A DNA stretch of 64,000 bases, from positions 62,001 through 126,000 of the forward strand of contig JAGXRP010000034.1 of assembly GCA_018335795.1 (NCBI GenBank). The letters run 5' to 3'. This DNA is from Desulfobulbaceae bacterium (GTDB lineage Bacteria; Bacteroidota; Ignavibacteria; Kapaibacteriales; UBA2268). The notes beneath the pieces are model-generated. The model searched no databases, was not told the origin of the DNA, and saw only the letters and a program-made list of their open reading frames with translations. Shown piece after piece: positions 57,386 to 64,000 of the stretch (positions within the stretch are counted from its first letter, which is position 1; each line of letters starts with the position of its first letter). The position numbers were made by a program, and so were the translations under genes.

Positions 57386-60187
57386 TTAATGTGCTTCGAG
57401 CCAATTTGAGCCGATTCCTGTTTCCACAATTACAGGGACTTCGCCCAATGATAGAGCCGAGCTCATTTTATCAATCACAAGTGATTTGATTTCATCAATT
57501 TCACTTTTCTGCACTTCGAAGACAAGTTCGTCATGGACTTGGAGCAACATCTTCGAATTATATTTATTTTTGGCAAATTCATTGTGAATCGTAATCATTG
57601 CGATTTTGAGCATATCGCTTGCCGTGCCTTGAATCGGCAAATTAATTGCAGCACGTTCTGCAGCGTTTCGCAAATTGAAATTTTTGTTATCAATATCCTG
57701 AAAATATCGTCTGCGACCGCATAATGTCTCTGCATAGCCGTGTTTGCGAGTAAATTCTACCGTTAAATCCATATACTTTTTAATTCCGGAATATTTAGCA
57801 AAATAATTATCAATTATTTCCTTAGCTTCGGAGCGTGACAAACGCAAGCGCTGAGCTAAACCGAAACTTCCAAGCCCGTACATAATTCCGAAATTCACCG
57901 TTTTTGCAATTCGGCGCATATCTTGATTAACTTCTTCTAAGGGTTTACCAAACAGCACTGAAGCCGTTGCAGAGTGAATATCATGATTTTGGCGGAAGCT
58001 ATCAATCATTTGCTCGTCGCCACAAATATGAGCCATTATTCGTAATTCAATCTGAGAATAATCCGCTGACATAATTACGTAATCATCGTTTTTAGCTATA
58101 AATGCTTTTCGGATTTCCTTGCCTTTATCCGTTCTGATGGGAATATTCTGCAAATTTGGGTCTGTTGACGATAGTCGTCCGGTGCTCGCCACAGTTTGGT
58201 TGTACGTAGTGTGAATTCTGCCCGTAGTTTTATTTATCAACCTTGGGAGCGAATCAACATAAGTTGATTTCAATTTCTGGATTTGCCGATATTCGACAAT
58301 ATACGATGCAATCGGATATGATATCGAAAGTTCGTTCAACACCTGAACATCTGTACTATATCCTGTTTTGTTTTTTTTGATTGGCGGAATTTGCATTTTT
58401 TCAAATAATATTTCAGCCAATTGTTTAGGCGAATCAATATTGAATTCAATTCCGGCTTCCGCAAAAATCAACCTTTGTAAATCGGTGGCTTCAATTTCGA
58501 TTTGCTTCGAAACTTCGAGCAATGCACTTGTATCAATGCATATGCCGTTTGCTTCCATTTGCGTCAGTACTTCAATCAGCGGAAATTCGATATTATGCGC
58601 CAAATCGAAGAGCTTTTTGTCCTTCGCTAATGCTTCGTCCAATTTTGCATAAAGCCGCAAAGCCAAATCAGCATCTTCGGAAGCGTAATCTTTGATGATT
58701 TCCGGGTCCACATCGCTCATGGAAATTTGCTCAGATTTTTTCTCGCCGATTAACGAACTGATCGGAATCGGTTCATAATTCAACCATTTTTTAGACAAAT
58801 CATTCAGATTGTGCTTTTCGTCGGGGTCTAAGACATAAGATGCCACCATAGAATCAAACGCAATTGGCGATAAATCAACACCGTGCCTTTTCATGATACT
58901 CATGTCAAATTTGATATTTTGACCGCATTTTTTAATATTTGGATTTGTCAAAATTGGAGCGAGTTTGGAAATAGCGAGGTTTACGGGGATTTGATTGTCG
59001 CGTCTTGGTGCGGGCTTTTTCTCGGAGAAGAGATTAGAACTGTATTCCGGCAAATTTTCCTCATCATAATAAACCGGAATATAGCAGCCGGTAAATTCGG
59101 CAATGGAAATCGCAATGCCTACAATGTTGCAAGTCGCACGGTCTAATCCGGTTGTTTCGAGGTCGAAAGATAGTGTATGAGCCTTGGATAATTCCCCAAT
59201 CAAAGCATCTAATTTCTCGATTGAATCAATCAAGCGGTAATCTTTGTCAATACTGCCGAAATTATCATGCTGCTTTTGTTCAACCTCGGGAGTGACATTG
59301 AGCCAAATTTCGGGGTTACTTTTTCTACGCCATTTTTCACGAATAGTATTGAAACCTGCTTCGGCGAATAATTTGTCTAATTCGATGAATTGCGTTTCGC
59401 CCAATTTCAAATCTTCCAAACTTGGCTCGAGTTGCATATTTGTATCAATCGTGACAAGCTCTTTGGAAAGCATTGCCATATCCCTTTCGCCTTCGAGTTT
59501 GGTTCGGACTGATAATTTTTCGATTTTATCCAAATTTTCGTAAATTGCCTCCACGCTGCCAAACTCGACTACAAGCGGAATTGCAGTTTTTTCGCCAATT
59601 CCTTTCACTCCGGGCACATTATCTGAAGCATCTCCAATCAATGCCAGAACGTCTATCACTTGGTCCGGTCGGACACCAAATTTCTCTTTAACTTCATTAA
59701 TCCCGACGTATTCAAAGTCTTCGCCTTTACGTCCGGGTTTCATTAGTGTAACTTTTTCGTCAACAAGCTGGTAATAGTCTTTGTCCGACGTTACGCATAC
59801 TGCTTGCCACTCATTTGCAGAGGCATTTTTGGCGATGGTTCCGATTATATCATCGGCTTCAAATCGGGGGATTTCGATGCACTTGATACCAGCAAATTCT
59901 AAGAATTGTTTGATTCGTGGCAATTGTGGGATTAGTTCTTCCGGAAATTCTGCACGATTTGCTTTATATGCTTCGTAACGTTCGTGGCGGAAGGTTGGTT
60001 CTTCGCGGTCGAAAGCTACGGAAATGTATTCGGGCTGTTCTCGCTCTAAAAGCGACGAAATCATGTTTGTAAAGCCAAAGAGCGCCCCCGTGGGTTCGCC
60101 CGATGGTGATTTCAAACCGGATTTTATCATGGCATGATGCGCCCTAAAGACTAAGGACATGCCGTCTATCAAAAATAATTTCTTCAA
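57386..60187 (-). CDS. polA: DNA polymerase I
   Basis: A 933-residue polymerase with all three activities apparently intact. The N-terminal 5' nuclease (KKLFLIDGMSLVFRAHHAM, AFDREEPTFRHERYEAYK) is followed by the 3'-5' exonuclease with FDLETTGLD (Exo I), NIKFDMSIMKRHGV (Exo II) and YASEDADLALRLY (Exo III). The polymerase domain has motif A (MSADYSQIELRIMAHICGD), motif B (RRIAKTVNFGIMYGLGSFGLAQRL) and motif C (LLQVHDELVFEV). It serves in Okazaki-fragment maturation and repair. It is transcribed towards the flagellins and stands alone. Confidence 0.97.
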   Translation of the reverse strand: MKKLFLIDGMSLVFRAHHAMIKSGLKSPSGEPTGALFGFTNMISSLLEREQPEYISVAFDREEPTFRHERYEAYKANRAEFPEELIPQLPRIKQFLEFAGIKCIEIPRFEADDIIGTIAKNASANEWQAVCVTSDKDYYQLVDEKVTLMKPGRKGEDFEYVGINEVKEKFGVRPDQVIDVLALIGDASDNVPGVKGIGEKTAIPLVVEFGSVEAIYENLDKIEKLSVRTKLEGERDMAMLSKELVTIDTNMQLEPSLEDLKLGETQFIELDKLFAEAGFNTIREKWRRKSNPEIWLNVTPEVEQKQHDNFGSIDKDYRLIDSIEKLDALIGELSKAHTLSFDLETTGLDRATCNIVGIAISIAEFTGCYIPVYYDEENLPEYSSNLFSEKKPAPRRDNQIPVNLAISKLAPILTNPNIKKCGQNIKFDMSIMKRHGVDLSPIAFDSMVASYVLDPDEKHNLNDLSKKWLNYEPIPISSLIGEKKSEQISMSDVDPEIIKDYASEDADLALRLYAKLDEALAKDKKLFDLAHNIEFPLIEVLTQMEANGICIDTSALLEVSKQIEIEATDLQRLIFAEAGIEFNIDSPKQLAEILFEKMQIPPIKKNKTGYSTDVQVLNELSISYPIASYIVEYRQIQKLKSTYVDSLPRLINKTTGRIHTTYNQTVASTGRLSSTDPNLQNIPIRTDKGKEIRKAFIAKNDDYVIMSADYSQIELRIMAHICGDEQMIDSFRQNHDIHSATASVLFGKPLEEVNQDMRRIAKTVNFGIMYGLGSFGLAQRLRLSRSEAKEIIDNYFAKYSGIKKYMDLTVEFTRKHGYAETLCGRRRYFQDIDNKNFNLRNAAERAAINLPIQGTASDMLKIAMITIHNEFAKNKYNSKMLLQVHDELVFEVQKSEIDEIKSLVIDKMSSALSLGEVPVIVETGIGSNWLEAH

Positions 60188-60287
60188 TTTCGTGTTTACT
60201 CTCTTTATTCAAAATTCGATAGAAAGAAATTACAAAATATTATTGTAATTTTGGGATATATTAGATTAACAATTTACACAAATAAAA

Positions 60288-60884
60288 ATGAGTTTAAGAA
60301 TAGCGTTTTTTGCATCTCATGGCGGAAGCAATATGCAAGCAATTATTGATGCCATAAAATCAGGTGAAATTGATGCAGTTGCTGCATTAGTGATTTCGAA
60401 TAATTCCGAAAGCGGAGCGATTGAAAGAGCCAAAACTGAAGGAATCCCTTTCAGTCACATCAGCTCCAAAACGCATCCCGACGAAAGGGAGCGAATTATG
60501 GCAATGATTGAAAAATTAGATGAATGCAAAATTGATTTGATAATTTTAGCAGGATATATGAAAAAAATCCCAAGCCAAATTATAGAACACGTTGGTGGTA
60601 GAGTTTTGAATATTCACCCTGCTTTGTTGCCCAAATTTGGCGGCGAAGGAATGTACGGAATGAACGTTCACAAGGCTGTCATCGAATCCGGCGAAACGCT
60701 ATCAGGTGCAACTGTTCATCTTGTTGATTCTGAATATGACAGAGGCAGAATTTTGATGCAAAAGGAAGCTCCCGTACTTGCCGATGATACACCCGAAACT
60801 CTTGCTGCAAGGGTTCTTGTGGCTGAACATTCGCTATATAAAGAGACATTGAAAAAAATAATTTCAGGCGAAATAATTATCTGA
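60288..60884 (+). CDS. purN: Phosphoribosylglycinamide formyltransferase
   Basis: A 198-residue folate-dependent GAR transformylase, the third step of purine synthesis. The N-terminal loop is ASHGGSNMQAIIDAI, the catalytic Asn/His appear in VLNIHPALLPKFGG, and the catalytic Asp in HLVDSEYDRG. The length is normal. It is divergent from polA with about 100 bp between. Its stop region overlaps that of the convergent subtilisin gene by eight bases. Confidence 0.95.
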   Translation: MSLRIAFFASHGGSNMQAIIDAIKSGEIDAVAALVISNNSESGAIERAKTEGIPFSHISSKTHPDERERIMAMIEKLDECKIDLIILAGYMKKIPSQIIEHVGGRVLNIHPALLPKFGGEGMYGMNVHKAVIESGETLSGATVHLVDSEYDRGRILMQKEAPVLADDTPETLAARVLVAEHSLYKETLKKIISGEIII

Positions 60885-63800
60885 CAATGATAATTTTCCG
60901 CTTGTAAATTTTGTTGTTGTTTGTAATCACGAGCAAATATACTCCGGTAGAATACAAATTATGGTCAATCCCATGTTCGATATACGAACCATTGGAGCGC
61001 AAAGTAGCACTTTCGATTGAATTGCCGTTCACATCGAAAAATTCTAATTTCGGGCTAATAAACTGAATATTTTCGCTTGTCAAAATCAACTTATTATTAT
61101 CGAATTTGATTGCGAAATCTTTATCCAATTCTGTCGAATATACGCTTGAAGGGTCATATGCTTTGCCCTTAATGTAAAAAGTGTTGTTACCGGCAAGAGT
61201 ATTAATAATTAATTTTGCTGATTTTTCGCCTGAAGTTTTAGGCTCGAATCTCACTTCTGCACTTTCTAATTTGTCGGGTGCAAATGATGATGTAAAATCA
61301 ACTTTCAGATATATTTCGCCTTCAGATGTCCCATTTTCTAATAGAAGTGTTTGTTCATTTTTCTCCAATCTCATATTTCCGTCATTTATCAAAAAAATAT
61401 GAGCAGATTTGGAAGCTTGAATTGCAGTTGTATCGAAATCTAAAGTATCCGGGCTCGCAAACGAAAGTGAATATTTGGCATTTATGGGAATAATGTCGAA
61501 TTCGAGAAAACCAATATCATATGCTTGATTCCAAAGTCGCGATTTGCCCGCACTTGTATATCCTGCACCGGTATTGACTTTTCCGAAGCGATAATCTAAA
61601 GTCAATTCGTGTCGCCAAGTATAGCCCAAATCTTCTGACGAAGTTACTTCGCCGTTTTCGTGCAACACTACGACTGATTTTGTCGAATCAGGACAATATG
61701 CAAAAACCGGAACCCTTTCGATAGTATTGAAATCAAATACATTTTCAGTCCAAGTTTCACCACCATTGACTGTGTTATAAACTTTCCCTGTGTTGGCTGC
61801 TGTTCCCGAGCCGGGTCCGAAGGCTATCGCTGAATCTTGATTGAGCAATGTGATATATTTTATAAAACCGCTCGAAGCCACATCGGAGATTTCCCATGTT
61901 TTGCCTCTGTCGTCCGAATATATGATTCTGCCTGCACTTGTGCCTGCCATGACTTTATCACCACTGAAAGCAAATGCACCACGTATCAATGCTTCGCCAC
62001 TCTTTAAATTGAATGTATTGGCAATTTCAGCCCATTTTCCGGCTTCTTTGCGTGCGATGCCGAAAGATTGGTTGGCTTTGAGCTTTTCGCCAAATGCGAT
62101 TATTGATTCATCTTCATAAGCGATAATTCCATGAATCTTCTTTACAAAGCTCGAAATGTCTTCACTTTGCCAAGTCCTTCCCGAATCCTTAGTAGAAACT
62201 ACTCTTGATTTCAAATTACTGCCCGATAAAGCTCCAAATGCTCGTGAAATTGAAAAAGCCTGAACAGTTTGGACAGTATCATTCGGGAAAAAGCCCAGAG
62301 TTCTGCCCCAATGATAAATCATACCGCCGCCCATATCGTAGTTATAACCGCCCACCCAAAAGTCAAATCTTCCGGCAGATGACGCAGAATTCCAAACTAT
62401 TGCATCGTATTCGGGCGATGTTTCAGCTACTAAATATGTGTTATACGTGGGTAATTCAATTGGCACTTCCACAGTTTCTATATTGAAATATCCTGCATCA
62501 TTACGATATTCGATTATTAAATTTATGTTCCCACTAAACCATGGGTTAAGTTGATTTAGCTGAAAAGTAAGCTCTTTTTCTAAACTTGAATTTCCGGGAA
62601 AATTATCAATTTTGAATTCGAATTCTCTTTGTACGACGTTGTTGCCTCTTGCAATTATTTTCACATCCAAATCACTGGTAGAGGATAGATAATTCCGAAA
62701 TGTAAATTGCACATTTGTAGGATTATACGACGTAATAGCGTCTGAATTCTGAATCAAAATTTGCTCAATAGCAATACCCGGAGAATTTTCACCCACGGAG
62801 AAATTCATCGTTAAAGCTTTTCCGGCATTGAGCGAGCCGTAAAAGAATCGTTCGAACAAGTGAAGTGAGGGATTGAATAGATTAGCCGAACTACGGATTC
62901 TATGTCTTATTTCTTCTGTGCTGATTTCAGGCTTTACAGTCTTCAACAATGCTACAATACCGCTTACAAAAGGCGCTGCCATCGAAGTGCCCGATTTTGT
63001 TTTGTATGTATTTAGAGGCATAGTGGACATAATTCCATCGCCCGGGGCAAAAATATCCACATTAATACCATAATGCGTAAAGCCGGATGGAGAGCCACCT
63101 TTAGTAATCGAACCAACTGAAATTATGCCGGGCAAAGATGCCGGATAAAATGGAAATTCATCATTATTTAAAACAAAATTGCCTGCAGCAGCAACAATTA
63201 CTATGTTTTGTTCTAAAATCGAATTTATCACATCATACATCAATGGGTCGTGATATTCGCTGCTCCAACTGCAATTAATAATATCTGCACCCATCATTGC
63301 AGCATAAAGCATACCCTCATAAGGACGGTAAATGTTGCGAGAGCCTGTTTGAGATGACAAATTATCTGTAGCACATTTGACGGCTATAATTCTTGCTCCC
63401 CAACTTGCTGAAGCAATGCCGATTTCGTTATCCGTCGTGGCAGCCGCAATCCCGCTTACGTGAGTGCCGTGGTCATTATTCGTTAATAGTGGTTTCGGAT
63501 TATTATTCGCTTTCCACTGACGATTTTTTGCCTCACTTTCGGAAATATCGCCTACAAAATCCCATCCAAAAACGTCGTCTATAAAACCGTTGCCGTCATC
63601 ATCAATTCCGTTGCCGGGTATTTCTTCTTTATTTATGAAAATTTGCTCTTTCAAATCATTGTGGTCAATATCAATACCCGAGTCAACTATTCCGATGAGA
63701 ATATCTTCAGAGCTTTTTGCTTTTTCCCAAGCTAACGAAGCCATTATTTGGCTCAAACCCGTTTGGTCTTTGAGAAGAGGGTCATTAGGTGTGTCGTCCA

Positions 63801-64000
63801 ATTGGTAATATGCTTCGGGAACACAATATTCGATATCTTCGTGGGCATTGAGCAGCTTAGCAAGTTTTAGCGAATTTTCGTAATCGGAGTGGATTCTGTA
63901 AATCATTCCGATACGATTTTTGCTCAAAAGCATATCGTTTTTGAAAAATTTCGAGAAAGGTGTTTCAATCTTTTGAATATTTATTTCTTCGCTCACGACA
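60877..64000 (-). CDS. T9SS-secreted subtilisin-family (S8) serine protease, N-terminus beyond the window
   Basis: About 1040 residues are visible and the frame stays open to the window end. A GTG at 63996 could be read as a start, but the visible part has no signal peptide and begins within a propeptide, so the gene almost surely continues. The catalytic triad is complete: Asp in IVDSGIDIDH (about visible residue 105), His in DHGTHVSG (about 176) and Ser in SGTSMAAPFVSG (about 340). A calcium-binding-like run NGIDDDGNGFIDD is nearby. BNR/sortilin-like repeats with Asp-box-like SKDSGRTW, DDRGKTW, NGGETW and EDLGYTW follow at about residues 600-800, and a type A T9SS sorting domain ends the protein. 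It should act at or outside the cell surface. Confidence 0.9.
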   Translation of the reverse strand, partial: VVSEEINIQKIETPFSKFFKNDMLLSKNRIGMIYRIHSDYENSLKLAKLLNAHEDIEYCVPEAYYQLDDTPNDPLLKDQTGLSQIMASLAWEKAKSSEDILIGIVDSGIDIDHNDLKEQIFINKEEIPGNGIDDDGNGFIDDVFGWDFVGDISESEAKNRQWKANNNPKPLLTNNDHGTHVSGIAAATTDNEIGIASASWGARIIAVKCATDNLSSQTGSRNIYRPYEGMLYAAMMGADIINCSWSSEYHDPLMYDVINSILEQNIVIVAAAGNFVLNNDEFPFYPASLPGIISVGSITKGGSPSGFTHYGINVDIFAPGDGIMSTMPLNTYKTKSGTSMAAPFVSGIVALLKTVKPEISTEEIRHRIRSSANLFNPSLHLFERFFYGSLNAGKALTMNFSVGENSPGIAIEQILIQNSDAITSYNPTNVQFTFRNYLSSTSDLDVKIIARGNNVVQREFEFKIDNFPGNSSLEKELTFQLNQLNPWFSGNINLIIEYRNDAGYFNIETVEVPIELPTYNTYLVAETSPEYDAIVWNSASSAGRFDFWVGGYNYDMGGGMIYHWGRTLGFFPNDTVQTVQAFSISRAFGALSGSNLKSRVVSTKDSGRTWQSEDISSFVKKIHGIIAYEDESIIAFGEKLKANQSFGIARKEAGKWAEIANTFNLKSGEALIRGAFAFSGDKVMAGTSAGRIIYSDDRGKTWEISDVASSGFIKYITLLNQDSAIAFGPGSGTAANTGKVYNTVNGGETWTENVFDFNTIERVPVFAYCPDSTKSVVVLHENGEVTSSEDLGYTWRHELTLDYRFGKVNTGAGYTSAGKSRLWNQAYDIGFLEFDIIPINAKYSLSFASPDTLDFDTTAIQASKSAHIFLINDGNMRLEKNEQTLLLENGTSEGEIYLKVDFTSSFAPDKLESAEVRFEPKTSGEKSAKLIINTLAGNNTFYIKGKAYDPSSVYSTELDKDFAIKFDNNKLILTSENIQFISPKLEFFDVNGNSIESATLRSNGSYIEHGIDHNLYSTGVYLLVITNNNKIYKRKIIIVR

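Overview
The window looks like chromosomal DNA from a flagellated, Gram-negative member of the Bacteroidota/Chlorobi side of the FCB group. A Kapabacteria- or Ignavibacteria-like lineage is my best guess. The evidence is three secreted proteins with type IX secretion (T9SS) C-terminal sorting domains, an Omp28-like protein, a TonB-dependent receptor under a TPP riboswitch, a Bacteroidota/Chlorobi-type sdhCAB operon, and a large flagellar rod/hook operon plus two flagellins. Flagella and T9SS in one genome are uncommon. The lineage is inferred from gene content only.

Layout. 1-0.9 kb (minus): a MacB/LolD-like ABC transporter, permease truncated by the window edge. 1.0-3.5 kb: TPP riboswitch and thiamin-type TonB receptor. 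3.6-5.2 kb: a two-gene type II restriction-modification cassette (beta-class methyltransferase plus PmeII-like nuclease) preceded by a perfect hairpin. 5.5-8.9 kb: sdhCAB. 9-11.4 kb (minus): GNAT acetyltransferase and a FetAB-type ABC exporter. 11.5-13.6 kb: an ATP-grasp protein with an AT-hook-like tail, convergent with an orphan MoxR ATPase. 13.7-22.3 kb (plus): bi-domain oxidoreductase, membrane-anchored GH2-like protein lacking the family's catalytic glutamates, purC, rodA, a STAS protein, YciO and YbaK. 22.3-26.2 kb: WG-repeat protein facing the rpmH-rnpA-yidD-yidC operon. 26.4-28.2 kb: outer-membrane protein, beta-carbonic anhydrase, small membrane protein. 28.3-33.1 kb (minus): two T9SS cargo proteins. 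33.5 kb: tRNA-His. 33.9-39.5 kb: a complete RND efflux operon. 39.7-52.3 kb: flgB-flgC-hyp-fliE-fliF-fliG-fliH-fliI-fliJ-motE-like-fliK-flgD-flg_new-flgE. 52.7-54.9 kb: two small outer-membrane proteins and an MscS channel. 55.4-57.3 kb: tandem flagellins. 57.4-64 kb: polA, purN and a T9SS subtilisin running off the window.

Most of the window is core or envelope functions. The accessory-looking parts are the restriction-modification cassette, the dispersed palindromic intergenic repeats (about 9.0, 52.5 and 54.0 kb) and a few unusual proteins: the GH2-like protein, the ATP-grasp/AT-hook protein and the unnamed small flagellar-operon protein. I saw no CRISPR array, prophage, transposase or rRNA. 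The best candidates for something undescribed are the catalytically altered membrane GH2-like protein, the unnamed flagellar protein at 40.7 kb, the ATP-grasp/AT-hook protein and the proposed switching mechanism of the TPP riboswitch.
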